NCBI GenBank assembly: GCA_025352845.1
Contig: JANXSC010000457.1
Span: 1-13,022 of the forward strand
Length of the DNA: 13,022 nucleotides
Direction: 5' to 3'
From: Opitutaceae bacterium
GTDB lineage: Bacteria; Verrucomicrobiota; Verrucomicrobiia; Opitutales; Opitutaceae
Of the stretch, positions 1 to 8,354 are shown piece after piece. The notes below the pieces were generated by a model. That model was not told where the DNA came from. It saw nothing but the letters and a program-made list of their open reading frames with translations, and made no database searches. Made by a program: the position numbers and the translations under genes. Position 1 is the stretch's first letter. Each line of letters begins with the position of its first letter.

Positions 1-102
1 GTCGTCACGGTCAACGGCCCGAACGTAACGGTGAAAATGTTTTCCGGCGCGACGCGCGACCTGTGGCGCACGGTGGATCTCACGGCGCTGACGCGGGGGT
101 AG
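1..102 (+). CDS. 3' end of an unidentified protein gene
   Basis: An open frame enters from the left edge and ends at TAG 100-102, encoding the last 33 residues (starts VVTVNGPNVTVKMF, ends DLTALTRG). The alternating hydrophobic pattern (VVTVNG.NVTVKMFSG) looks like the final beta strands of a globular beta-rich enzyme. C-termini of this kind occur in secreted calcineurin-like phosphoesterases, which would suit the phosphate theme of the region, but the fragment is too short to assign and no catalytic motif is present. Codon use matches the neighbours, with G or C at most third positions. The decayed TonB receptor gene begins about 60 bases downstream on the same strand, so the two may once have been co-transcribed. 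Confidence 0.55.
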   Translation, partial: VVTVNGPNVTVKMFSGATRDLWRTVDLTALTRG

Positions 103-160
103 CGCGGCTTGCCACCGGGCACCAGCCACCGGTTGCCTCCCGGCCGTCTCCCTACCCCAA

Positions 161-1062
161 ATGAGTCTTCGCCCCTGCTTCCTTCTTCTCACTGGGCTCT
201 CGCGGCACTCGTGCTCTGCCTAACGGTTTCCGGCGCCGCGCTCCACGCCCAAGCCACCGCGACCAGCTCCGTCAGCGGGCGCGTCTTCGAAATCGCCCCC
301 GGCAAATCCCTCCAACGCGCGATCGTGCGCGCGGCCGGCACGACCTCTACCCACATCACCGATGCCGACGGGCGTTATCATTTGTCCGGCGTGCCCGCCG
401 GCCGCCACACGATCGAGGCCGAATACGTCGGCCTCGATCCGGTGCGCCAGCAGGTGAGCGTCAGTGCCAGCGGCCACACCGCACTCGACGCGGGGTTGAA
501 GAGCGAGGTGCTGCGCATGGCAGCGTTCGAAGTCGCCGAGGCCGCGCGCGGCCAGGCGCTCGCGATCAACCAGCAGAAGACGGCGCGCGGCATCGTGAAC
601 ATAGTCTCCGAGGAAACCTTCGGCGCGATGAACGAGGGTAACATCGGCTACGCGCTCCAGCGGCTGCCCGGCCTCTTGGTGAGCGCGACGTTCACCGACA
701 GCGTCGCCAATTATCCCGACCGCCCCGGCGAGAAACTCCCGACCTACGGCTTCTCTCACTACATGTTCAACGCCTCGGCCGACTACGTGCTCGGCAATTT
801 CCGCAGCCGTCTCACCTACCGCTATCGCTCGCAATACCTTGAGGGCATCGACGCCAACAAATACCTCGACGACTGGTTCGCCCCGCGCGAGCAACTCGAC
901 GCCGAGGTCAGCTACCGCCTCCGAAAAAATATCCGCCTCACCGTGAGCGGCGAGAATCTCACCTCGCGCGTGCAAGCCTCCTACCAAGGCTACCTCCCCT
1001 ACATCGAGGACAACAGCAACTACGGCTGGCGCGCGACGTTCGGGATGGATGTGACATTCTGA
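161..1062 (+). pseudogene. TonB-dependent receptor, frameshifted and internally deleted
   Basis: This is the remnant of an outer-membrane TonB-dependent receptor. ATG 161 begins a signal peptide (MSLRPCFLLLTGL) whose frame hits TAA at 221. The next frame continues the same signal peptide (ALAALVLCLTVSGAALHAQA), so one base appears lost near 195-205. The mature part shows a carboxypeptidase-like regulatory domain (about 270-500: SVSGRVFE, DADGRYHLSGVPAG), an FEV segment, and the start of the plug (NIVSEETFGAMNEGNIGYALQRLPGL). At about 673-680 the frame jumps directly to the last barrel strands (LVSATFTDSV, YRYRSQYLEGID, LTVSGENLTSR) and ends with the aromatic terminus DVTF. Several hundred residues of plug and barrel are therefore missing, although the frame stays open across the junction. 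The only start in the long frame is TTG 109, whose translation does not look like a signal peptide. It cannot be a working receptor. A sequencing or assembly error is possible for either lesion. Confidence 0.8.
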
Positions 1063-1068
1063 ACGGAG

Positions 1069-1088
1069 CGGCGGTTTCCCTACCGCCG
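1069..1088. terminator. GC-rich hairpin between convergent genes
   Basis: CGGCGGT (1069-1075) and ACCGCCG (1082-1088) form a perfect 7-base-pair stem with a 6-base loop TTCCCT. It lies between the stop of the receptor remnant (1062) and the stop of the convergent Lys/Ala-rich gene (1089). The position fits a shared terminator, but neither strand has a following T-run, so termination is only a guess. Confidence 0.3.
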
Positions 1089-1499
1089 TCAGACGGAAGC
1101 CACCGGCGCTTCGCTCGGCGCCACCGCCACCGCGGTTTCCACCGGCCCATCCGTCACGCCCAAATTCACCGGCGCGATCGGTGCGGGCGCCACGGTTGCT
1201 ATTCCCACTGTTTTCACCGCGGGCTTTTTCGCCACAGGCGGGCGCGCTTTCGGTGCGGGTCGGATTCGTTTGGGGGCACGCGCTTTGATTTCCGCCGCGA
1301 GCGCCTTCACCGCCTTGCGCGCCTGCTTCGCCGCCTTCTTCGCCTGTCGATGGGCCTTGCGCGCGCGCTTGAAACCGACCTTCGCGTCCTGCGCCGCCGC
1401 CTTCAGTTCGTCCGCGTGGGTTTTCGCGGCCGCCATTTTTTGTTTCAAAGCCGTGACACTGGCGGATTGTTTTGAGACGAGACGTGGTTTTGATTTCAT
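1089..1499 (-). CDS. Lys/Ala-rich basic protein, histone H1-like composition
   Basis: This encodes 136 residues from ATG 1499 to TGA 1091-1089. No signal peptide or membrane segment is seen. Residues about 15-75 are rich in Ala and Lys and likely form a continuous helix or coiled coil (KAHRQAKKAAKQARKAVKAL). Residues 76-95 are a Pro/Lys/Arg linker (ARAPKRIRPAPKARPPVAKK). The last 40 residues are an uncharged Ala/Val/Pro tail. This helix-plus-basic-tail composition is seen in bacterial histone H1-like nucleoid proteins and in many uncharacterised small verrucomicrobial proteins, so DNA binding is plausible but composition alone does not prove it. It stands alone on the minus strand, convergent with the receptor remnant and divergent from the phosphoesterase. 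No Shine-Dalgarno is visible (CCAACCCGCGCG precedes ATG). The consistent lysine placement suggests a real gene rather than a shadow frame. Confidence 0.7.
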   Translation of the reverse strand: MKSKPRLVSKQSASVTALKQKMAAAKTHADELKAAAQDAKVGFKRARKAHRQAKKAAKQARKAVKALAAEIKARAPKRIRPAPKARPPVAKKPAVKTVGIATVAPAPIAPVNLGVTDGPVETAVAVAPSEAPVASV

Positions 1500-1593
1500 C
1501 GCGCGGGTTGGGTTGCGGATAAGTTACAGCCAAAAGGCTCGCCCGCGCAAACCCCCAGATGTTACATTTCACCACAACCCCAGGCCCTGAGCC

Positions 1594-2256
1594 ATGAACG
1601 GCCGCACCATCGCCGTCGGCGATATCCACGGCTGCGTCGCCGAATTTGAGACGCTCCTGGGAAAACTCGCCCTCACGAAACACGACCGCCTGATCTTGCT
1701 CGGCGATCTCGTCAACCGCGGGCCGGATAGCGCGGGCGTGATCAAGCTCGCCCGGGAATACGCCCACCGCTCGCTGCTCGGCAACCACGAGCTTCGCCTG
1801 CTGAACTTCCGCCGCACCGGCGATCCGTCGCACCTTAAGAAGGCGGACTACGAGACGCTGAAACAGCTCGATGCGAACGACTGGGCCTACCTCGCGGCGA
1901 TGCCGCTCACGTTTCATGCGCCCGAATTCGACACGGTCTTCGTGCACGCCGGGTTCCTGCCCGGTCGGCCGTGGCGCGCCCAGCCCGCGCGCGTCGTCAC
2001 CCGCATCCAAGTTGTCGGCCCGGACGGCGAGCCGCACAAGCGCTCCGAATTTCCTGCTGCGCCGCACTGGTCGGAAATGTGGATCGGCCCGCCCTTCGTG
2101 ATCTACGGCCACACCCCGCGCCGCGAACCGGCGGTCGAAAAATGGTCGCTGGGCATCGACACCGCCTGCGTGATGGGCGGCACGCTGACCGCCAGCGTGC
2201 TGCCCGGCCGGACGCTGGTGCAAGTTCAGGCCCGCGAGAAATATTTCGATTCGTGA
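1594..2256 (+). CDS. PPP-family metallophosphoesterase (ApaH/PrpA-like)
   Basis: This is a cytosolic calcineurin-like phosphoesterase of 220 residues, normal length for small bacterial PPP enzymes. All signature metal and phosphate motifs are present in order: GDIHGC (residues 9-14; D10, H12), GDLVNRGPDS (37-46), GNHE (63-66), VFVHAG (116-120, H118) and YGHTP (171-175, H173). These motifs build a two-metal centre that hydrolyses phosphate esters. Relatives include diadenosine tetraphosphatase ApaH and protein phosphatase PrpA, and the sequence does not let me choose between nucleotide and phosphoprotein substrates. There is no signal peptide. The start ATG 1594 sits four codons before the first beta strand, so it is secure, though no clear Shine-Dalgarno precedes it. 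The stop is 12 bases from the convergent phoR stop. Being beside the phosphate operon is suggestive, but the enzyme is a common housekeeping type. Confidence 0.9.
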   Translation: MNGRTIAVGDIHGCVAEFETLLGKLALTKHDRLILLGDLVNRGPDSAGVIKLAREYAHRSLLGNHELRLLNFRRTGDPSHLKKADYETLKQLDANDWAYLAAMPLTFHAPEFDTVFVHAGFLPGRPWRAQPARVVTRIQVVGPDGEPHKRSEFPAAPHWSEMWIGPPFVIYGHTPRREPAVEKWSLGIDTACVMGGTLTASVLPGRTLVQVQAREKYFDS

Positions 2257-2272
2257 CCGCGACGCGCGTCAC
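2253..2272. other. Short inverted repeat covering both convergent stop codons
   Basis: GTGAC (2253-2257) and GTCAC (2268-2272) are inverted copies enclosing GC-rich sequence. Each contains the TGA stop of one of the two convergent genes (phosphoesterase and phoR). The stem is short and imperfect inside, and no T-run follows on either strand. It may only reflect the two stop contexts; a terminator role is unproven. Confidence 0.2.
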
Positions 2273-3483
2273 GCCTTCGCCGCCGGCAGCGTGATGAAAA
2301 ATTCCGTGCCCGATTCCGGTCCGCTCTCCACGCGCACCTCACCGCCGTGCGCCTGCACCACATTCTTCACGATCGCGAGGCCGAGGCCCGTGCCGCCCTG
2401 CTCGCGCGAACGGGCTTTGTCGACGCGGTAGAACCGCTCGAAGATCCGCGCTTTCGCCTCCGCCGGAATCCCCGGCCCGTCGTCGCGCACCGTCAGCTCC
2501 ACGCGCGAGGAATCGATCGCGCGGCCGCCGACGCTCACGCGCCCGCCTTCGCGCCCGTATTTGATCGCATTGTCGATCAGGTTGGCGAGCACCTGTCGCA
2601 GCCGCTCCGGATCGGCGTGGGCCGTAATCTCGGGCGCGACTTGGTTTTCTAGCGTCACGTTTCGCGCCTTGGCCGCGAGCGCCGCATCGTCGATCGCTTC
2701 CTGCGCGGCGGTGGGCAAATCCACGGCGCGGAGATTCAATTCAATTCGCCCCGAATCGAGCCGCGCAAGCAGCAGCAAATCGTCGATGAGCAAAGACAGG
2801 CGGTTGGCGTGCTTCTCGATCAATTCGAGGAAGCGCGCCGTCACCGCCGGATCATCCTTGCCGCCATCGATCAACGTCTCTGTCGCGCTTTTGATCAGCG
2901 AGAGCGGCGTGCGGAGTTCGTGGCTCACGTTGGCGACGAATTCCTGCCGCACGGCCTCCAGCTGCCGCAGCCGCGTGAGATCGTGAAATACGACGACCGC
3001 GCCGTCGGAGGTGCCGTCGGGAGCGCGCAGCGCGAGGGCGTTGACCTGCAGGTAGCGCGTCGTGGCGACACCATCAAGCCTCAGCTCGTGGCTGAGCACC
3101 TCGGGCTCCCGGTCGAGCCGCGCGACGAGCGCCGCCACCTCGTGGTGCCGCGTCGCCTCCATCACCGTGCGCCCGGCGGCGGGCGGCGCGAAGTCGAAGA
3201 GCGCCCCCGCCGCACGGTTCGCGATCCGAATGCGGCCCTCGGCGCCGACCACGATGATGCCCTCCACCATCCGGTCGAACAGCGCCGCCGTGCGCTCGGC
3301 CTGCGCGGCCAGTTCCGCCTCGCGCCGGGTGCCCAACGCGGCGAAATCGTGCGCCTGCCGCACCTGCTCGTTCACCAGCTGGTCGCGGAACCACAGCGCC
3401 GCGTAGGCCAGCACGACCACCAGCACCGCCAAAATTACGATCCACGCGGTCATGGCGCGCGGGACAGACCGATGCTCCGGCAC
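2269..3483 (-). CDS. phoR: Phosphate-regulon sensor histidine kinase PhoR
   Basis: This membrane histidine kinase is expected to phosphorylate PhoB when phosphate is low and dephosphorylate it when the Pst/PhoU complex signals sufficiency. With the chosen GTG start it has 404 residues. One membrane segment lies at about residues 13-31 (AWIVILAVLVVVLAYAALW), followed by a helical linker and a PAS-type domain at about 65-165 (FDRMVEGIIVVGAEGRIRIANRAAGALF). The HisKA H-box is FVANVSHELRTPLS with H188. The ATP-binding domain has N box NLIDNAIKYG, G1 DDGPGIP, F box FERFYR and G2 GGTGLGLAI. ATG 3453 is an alternative start giving 394 residues, but it has no ribosome site, whereas GTG 3483 has GAGGAG seven bases upstream inside the phoB end. 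No second membrane segment or periplasmic domain is present, as expected if input comes through PhoU rather than a ligand. It is the last gene of the unit, five bases after phoB. Confidence 0.95.
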   Translation of the reverse strand: MPEHRSVPRAMTAWIVILAVLVVVLAYAALWFRDQLVNEQVRQAHDFAALGTRREAELAAQAERTAALFDRMVEGIIVVGAEGRIRIANRAAGALFDFAPPAAGRTVMEATRHHEVAALVARLDREPEVLSHELRLDGVATTRYLQVNALALRAPDGTSDGAVVVFHDLTRLRQLEAVRQEFVANVSHELRTPLSLIKSATETLIDGGKDDPAVTARFLELIEKHANRLSLLIDDLLLLARLDSGRIELNLRAVDLPTAAQEAIDDAALAAKARNVTLENQVAPEITAHADPERLRQVLANLIDNAIKYGREGGRVSVGGRAIDSSRVELTVRDDGPGIPAEAKARIFERFYRVDKARSREQGGTGLGLAIVKNVVQAHGGEVRVESGPESGTEFFITLPAAKA

Positions 3484-3487
3484 CCGC

Positions 3488-4163
<676 letters not shown>

Positions 4164-4174
<11 letters not shown>

Positions 4175-4829
4175 TTCGTTTTTGGTCGGAGTGGCGGATG
4201 TCTTTCGCCTCGTAAAGGTAGACGACTTCCTCCGCGACATTGGTGGCGTGGTCGGCGATGCGCTCGATGGATTTCGAAATCACCATCAGGCGCAGGCAAC
4301 GCGAGATGGTGGTCGGCCGCTCGACCATGTAACTGGAGAGTTCGCGGTGCAGCTGGCGGTTGAGATCGTCCACATCCTTGTCGCGCGGGATGACGGCTCG
4401 CGCGCGGTCGGTCTCGCGGTTGATAAACGCCGTGATGGCCTCGCGGAGCATCTCCAGCGACATCGTCGCCATGCGCGGCAGATCGACGTAGGGCTTGAGC
4501 TGGGGCTCGGTGTTCAGCTCGAGCGCGCGACGCGCGATGGTCACGGCCTCATCGCCCACGCGCTCGAGGTTCTGGGAAATTTTCATCGCGACCGTGATGA
4601 GCCGGAGCTCGGTCGCGAGCGGCGCCTTCGTCAAAAGGTGAATCGCCATGTCGTCGATCTCGATCTCGAAGCGATCGAGGATGTTGTCGTCCTCCTCGAC
4701 TTTGTGCGCGATCGCGTCGTCACGTTCGACGAGGGCGCGAATGGCGCGCGTGACTGCGGACTCCGCATGACTGGCCATCGCCAGGAGACTTTCCTTCAGC
4801 TTGGTGAGTTCTTCGGTGTAGTGGGTCAT
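4164..4829 (-). CDS. phoU: Phosphate signalling protein PhoU
   Basis: PhoU is the cytosolic link between the PstSCAB transporter and PhoR that keeps the kinase in its off state when phosphate is plentiful. The protein has 221 residues, close to the usual 215-240. It is all-helical with two repeated three-helix bundles. Each carries the family metal-binding signature E(R)xxD: ERVGDEA in the first half and ERIADHA in the second. The opening MTHYTEELTKLKESLLAMA is typical. ATG 4829 lies five bases after the pstB stop, and the 3' end overlaps phoB by 11 bases. The order pstB-phoU is conserved in many bacteria; direct continuation into phoB and phoR is less common and places sensor input and output in one unit. 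No key residue appears to be missing. Confidence 0.95.
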
Positions 4830-4834
4830 GGCGA

Positions 4835-5668
4835 TCAGCCAAAGCGGCCGGAGACGTAGGCTTCGGTCTGCGGGTTGGCAGGATTGGTGAAAATGTTGCG
4901 CGTGTCGGCGTATTCGATGAGGCGGCCGAGGTAGAAGAACGCGGTGCGGTCCGAGCAGCGCGCGGCCTGCTGCATGTTGTGCGTGACAATGATGATCGTG
5001 AAGCGCGAGCGGAGTTCTTGAATCAATTCCTCGACCTTGGCCGTGGCCACGGGGTCGAGCGCCGAGCAGGGCTCGTCCATCAGGATAATCTGCGGCTCCA
5101 CCGCGATGGCGCGGGCGATGCAGAGGCGCTGTTGCTGGCCGCCGGAGAGGCCGAGGCCGCTCGCGTGCAGGCGGTCCTTCACTTCATCCCACAGCGCGGC
5201 GCCACGGAGGGATTTTTCCACGACTTCGTCGAGCTTCGCCTTGTCGCTGCGCCCTTGGAGGCGCAGGCCGTAGGTGATGTTCTCGTAGATCGACTTGGGA
5301 AACGGGTTCGACTTCTGGAAGACCATGCCGACGCGCTTGCGCAGCTCGATCACGTCGACATCGGGTTCGTAAATATCGACGCCGTGAATCTTGATCGTGC
5401 CGCGCGCGACCCGCGTGCCCTCGATCAGATCGTTCATGCGGTTGAGGCAGCGGAGCAGCGTGGACTTGCCGCAGCCCGACGGGCCGATGAAGGCGGTGAC
5501 CTTCTTCGCCTCAATCGCGAGCGTGATGTCGTTCAGCGCCTGCGTCGCACCGTAGAAGAAATCCACGTGATCGATGTCCACGATGGTGTCTTTCCCCGCA
5601 GACGGTGGAGAGGCGGAGGCGGGCGCGGCGCGGCGGGTTTCCATGATCTCGGGGGTGGCGATTACCAT
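4835..5668 (-). CDS. pstB: Phosphate ABC transporter ATPase PstB
   Basis: This peripheral ATPase powers phosphate import through PstC/PstA. It has 277 residues. It carries Walker A GPSGCGKST (62-70), Q-loop Q118 in MVFQKSNPFP, ABC signature LSGGQQQR (174-181), Walker B IILMDEPCSALDP (194-206) and switch H230 (VTHNMQQAARCSD). The FQKSNPFPKSIYENI stretch and C-terminal TEAYVSGRFG are characteristic of PstB rather than other ABC ATPases. ATG 5668 overlaps the pstA stop by seven bases (ATGGTAA on the minus strand). An in-frame ATG at 5644 (METRR) would also retain the whole domain, since the first 27 residues are a Pro/Ala-rich leader. The open frame extends 68 codons further upstream, but that part is a shadow of pstA. 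phoU follows after five bases. Confidence 0.97.
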   Translation of the reverse strand: MVIATPEIMETRRAAPASASPPSAGKDTIVDIDHVDFFYGATQALNDITLAIEAKKVTAFIGPSGCGKSTLLRCLNRMNDLIEGTRVARGTIKIHGVDIYEPDVDVIELRKRVGMVFQKSNPFPKSIYENITYGLRLQGRSDKAKLDEVVEKSLRGAALWDEVKDRLHASGLGLSGGQQQRLCIARAIAVEPQIILMDEPCSALDPVATAKVEELIQELRSRFTIIIVTHNMQQAARCSDRTAFFYLGRLIEYADTRNIFTNPANPQTEAYVSGRFG

Positions 5669-6702
5669 TTGTAGCGGTTGCGGAGGCGGCTGCGCAGGAC
5701 AATTGAGGCGGTGGCGATGAGCGCGACGAGGAGAAGGAAGACAAACGCGGTGCCGTATTGCACGCGCTCGGTGTAGTCGTTCTGCGGAATCTTGGAGCTG
5801 ACGACGTAGATGTGGTAGGGCAGCGCCATCACGCCTTGAAAAAAGAAATCGCCGAATTTTTCCACGTCCCACGGCAGCTTGTCGCGCACGACGTAGGCCG
5901 CCGTAAACATGATCGGCGCCGTCTCACCGGCGACGCGCGCGATACCGAGAATTGAGGAGGTGAGAATGCCCGGCAGCGCGTAGGGCAGGACGTTTTTCCG
6001 AATCGTCTGCCACTTCGTCGCGCCGAGGGCGAGCGAGCCCTCGCGAAACCCCTTCGGCACCGATTTGAGCGACTCCTCGCTCGCGGTGATTACCACAGGC
6101 AGGACCATGAACGCGAGCGTGAACCAGCCCGCGAGCAGCGAGACATTCCACCCAAAGTAGATCACAAACATCCCGAAACCGAAAAGCCCGAAGACGATCG
6201 AGGGCACGCCCGCGAGATTGAGAATCGCGAGCCGCACGAAGCGGATGAACGCGCCGTCGCGCGCATATTCGTTGAGGTAGATCGCGGCGCTGACGCCGAG
6301 GGCGAGCGCGATCGTCATCGAGCCGACGACGAGCAGCACGGTGCCGACGATGCACGGCCAGATGCCACCGGCGGAGTAAACGTAGCTCTCGGTCTCGACC
6401 TTGGCCGCGGCGGGATTCTGTTCCTTAAAAGCGCGGAACTCGCGGTCGCCCATCTCGCGTTTCTTCCCTTCCCACTCGAAAATGTAGAGCGACTCGGGCG
6501 CCTGCGTGAGAAACGTGGTGTTGATGAACGGCGCCTCCGCCTTGAAGACCGTGTGCGAACCCTTGATCACGATGTTGAGAAACACCGTGGCGCCGCACAG
6601 CAGCACGAAGTAAGTCGCGCCGCGAAACAGCCAGAACACCATGCGTTCGCCGCGGCGGACCCCGCCCGGCGGAGTGCGGAAAATGTGAGAGACCGTGCTC
6701 AT
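5662..6702 (-). CDS. pstA: Phosphate ABC transporter permease PstA
   Basis: This is the second inner-membrane permease subunit of the Pst importer. It has 346 residues, somewhat longer than the usual 280-300. The first membrane segment lies at about 24-47. It is followed by a periplasmic loop of roughly 65 residues (48-112, including IFEWEGKKREMGDREFRAFKE) that accounts for the extra length. The MetI-like core has segments at about 113-142, 155-182, 188-208, 242-270 and 318-337. The cytoplasmic EAA coupling loop is EGSLALGATKWQTIRKNVLP (221-240), which docks onto PstB. PYHIYVVSSKIP near 295 resembles the PstA end region. ATG 6702 overlaps the pstC stop in an ATGA junction, a strong sign of translational coupling. 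Confidence 0.95.
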   Translation of the reverse strand: MSTVSHIFRTPPGGVRRGERMVFWLFRGATYFVLLCGATVFLNIVIKGSHTVFKAEAPFINTTFLTQAPESLYIFEWEGKKREMGDREFRAFKEQNPAAAKVETESYVYSAGGIWPCIVGTVLLVVGSMTIALALGVSAAIYLNEYARDGAFIRFVRLAILNLAGVPSIVFGLFGFGMFVIYFGWNVSLLAGWFTLAFMVLPVVITASEESLKSVPKGFREGSLALGATKWQTIRKNVLPYALPGILTSSILGIARVAGETAPIMFTAAYVVRDKLPWDVEKFGDFFFQGVMALPYHIYVVSSKIPQNDYTERVQYGTAFVFLLLVALIATASIVLRSRLRNRYKW

Positions 6703-8330
6703 CCGATCGAGATGCGGTAGCGCCGCACGATTTTTTGCGCGAGGAAGTTGATCAGCAGCGAGAGCACGAAGAGCACGAGGCCGACGACGAAGAGCGCGCG
6801 ATAGTGGATGCTGCCCCGCACGACCTCGCCCATCTCCTGCGCGATGATGCCCGTCATCGTGTGCACCGGCTCGGTGACGACGGACAAACCCTGCGTGAAG
6901 TCGGGAATCGCGATGCGGTTTCCCGCACAGAGCAGCACGACCATCGTCTCACCGACGACACGCCCGAGTCCGAGCAGCACCGCCGAGATGATGCCGGACA
7001 GCGAAGCCGGCACGATGATCCGCAGGATGGTCTGGAGGCGTGACGCCCCGAGGGCGTAGGACGCCTCCTTAAACGCGCGCGGCACGTTGTTGAGCGCGTC
7101 CTCCGCCAGCGTGAAAATCGTCGGCACCGCGATGACCGCGAGCAGGCAGCCGGCGGTAAGGATATTGAGCCGCTCGCTGTAGGGAAAACCCGGCACCCAT
7201 GAGAGCCACGAGATCTGTGAGGCGGCCCGCAGCGCCTGACCGAGCACGGCGATGCCAAAAAAGCCGAGCACGACCGACGGAAACGCCGAGATAAACTCGA
7301 TGCACGGCTTGATGAGCTTCTGCTCCCGCACCGAGGCGATCTGGTTGACGTAGATCGCGGCCCCAACCCCGAGCGGCACAGCGAACGCCAGCGCCACGAG
7401 CGAAACCAAGAGTGAACCGATCAGGAGCGGGAGGATGCCATACCAATCCTGCCAAAAGCTCGCGGTGAGCCACTGGCGACCAAACAAAAACGAGGTGAAG
7501 GTCTGCCACGCCGGCACGGGCTCCTTGTAGTCCCACGCCTCCATCGCCTGCTCGATCGCGGGAAAGCCGGCGAGGTAGTCGCGCGTGAGCTGTTTCAACC
7601 TCTCCATCCGAGGGAGCAATTCGGCTGCCGGCAGAACCGGTGTGGCGTCGAGCAGGGTCACGAGTTTCCGGCTGAACTCGCGGCTCGTCTCCTTGTATGC
7701 GGGCAACGCCGCGCGCAACGGCAGCAGCTCGGTCGCAAAATCCACCGCGTCGATCTTCACGGCGGTGGCTTCCGCGGTCTTGCCCTCGGCGAGAAGCTGG
7801 TGGCGCTCCACCTTGCGATCCTCGGTGACGGCAAATTTCGTCTTGAGCGCGGTCGCCTGCTCGGTGAGTTCCGCCATCAGCGCACGGAGCGGATCGACGG
7901 TGGCGGAAAACTGCTCGGCAAACGCATCGAAGGGCGCGAGCGCGGCGTTGGCCTCGTCGAGCGACTTTTTTTCCTGCTCGGTGAGAAGCTTGAGCTGGCG
8001 AAGCCGGACATCGGAGAGGTAGCGCGTGAGCGCGGTGTGGTCGTCGGTCTGCCGGCGGATGAAATCGACATACTCAAGCCCGGCGCGGCGATAGACTTCG
8101 AGGTTGGTCCGGTTCTGCGCGAAGAAACCGAAGCCCTCGCGGAAAAGAAAAACCGTGATCAGCGCGAGCACGATTACCGCGACGAGCGCGTTGCCGCCGA
8201 AGAAAGCGCGGATCGTGTCGTCCACCGTGAGCCCGAGGAAACGCAGCCGCCGCTTCTTCACGGCGAACACGGGCGCGACGGGCGGTGAACTCGTTTCGAT
8301 CATGGGTCGCAGGTAAACACGGAGAGGCAT
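6699..8330 (-). CDS. pstC: Phosphate ABC transporter permease PstC with large periplasmic insertion
   Basis: This is the first permease subunit of the Pst importer, 543 residues against about 300-330 for a usual PstC. The first membrane segment is at 48-66 (LVAVIVLALITVFLFREGF). Residues about 70-298 are an inserted, mostly helical, charged and Ala/Leu-rich region (e.g. VRLRQLKLLTEQEKKSLDEA, VDPLRALMAELTEQATALK) predicted to lie in the periplasm. The normal MetI-type core follows from 299 (YGILPLLIGSLLVSLVALAF, FISAFPSVVLGFFGIAVLG). The EAA loop is FKEASYALGASRLQTILRIIVP (420-441), and GRVVGETMVVLL is a PstC hallmark. ATG 8330 and ATG 8303 (MIETSS) are both possible starts; neither has a Shine-Dalgarno. 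If the Pho-box-like repeat at 8355-8370 drives a promoter, 8303 fits better. A 178-base gap with a REPIN-like repeat separates it from pstS. Confidence 0.95.
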   Translation of the reverse strand: MPLRVYLRPMIETSSPPVAPVFAVKKRRLRFLGLTVDDTIRAFFGGNALVAVIVLALITVFLFREGFGFFAQNRTNLEVYRRAGLEYVDFIRRQTDDHTALTRYLSDVRLRQLKLLTEQEKKSLDEANAALAPFDAFAEQFSATVDPLRALMAELTEQATALKTKFAVTEDRKVERHQLLAEGKTAEATAVKIDAVDFATELLPLRAALPAYKETSREFSRKLVTLLDATPVLPAAELLPRMERLKQLTRDYLAGFPAIEQAMEAWDYKEPVPAWQTFTSFLFGRQWLTASFWQDWYGILPLLIGSLLVSLVALAFAVPLGVGAAIYVNQIASVREQKLIKPCIEFISAFPSVVLGFFGIAVLGQALRAASQISWLSWVPGFPYSERLNILTAGCLLAVIAVPTIFTLAEDALNNVPRAFKEASYALGASRLQTILRIIVPASLSGIISAVLLGLGRVVGETMVVLLCAGNRIAIPDFTQGLSVVTEPVHTMTGIIAQEMGEVVRGSIHYRALFVVGLVLFVLSLLINFLAQKIVRRYRISIG

Positions 8331-8354
8331 CGGAGTCGGGTCAAGGGACAGCCT

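Noticed and set aside
109..160. TTG 109 as the true start of the left TonB receptor
   Set aside because: The translated leader (Pro/Ser-rich) is not a signal peptide, whereas ATG 161 in the neighbouring frame gives a proper one that joins the downstream part after a one-base loss.
1512..1565. GTTGC/GTTAC at 1512 and 1523 and GTTAC at 1561 as a Pho box for the phosphoesterase
   Set aside because: Only one exact 11-base pair with one mismatched unit, and the third copy is out of phase; too weak to separate from chance.
220..2223. Long minus-strand open frame of 667 codons
   Set aside because: It runs antisense through the receptor remnant and the clearly real phosphoesterase. Its translation is Arg/Gly/Ala-rich with no recognisable motif, typical of a shadow frame in GC-rich DNA.
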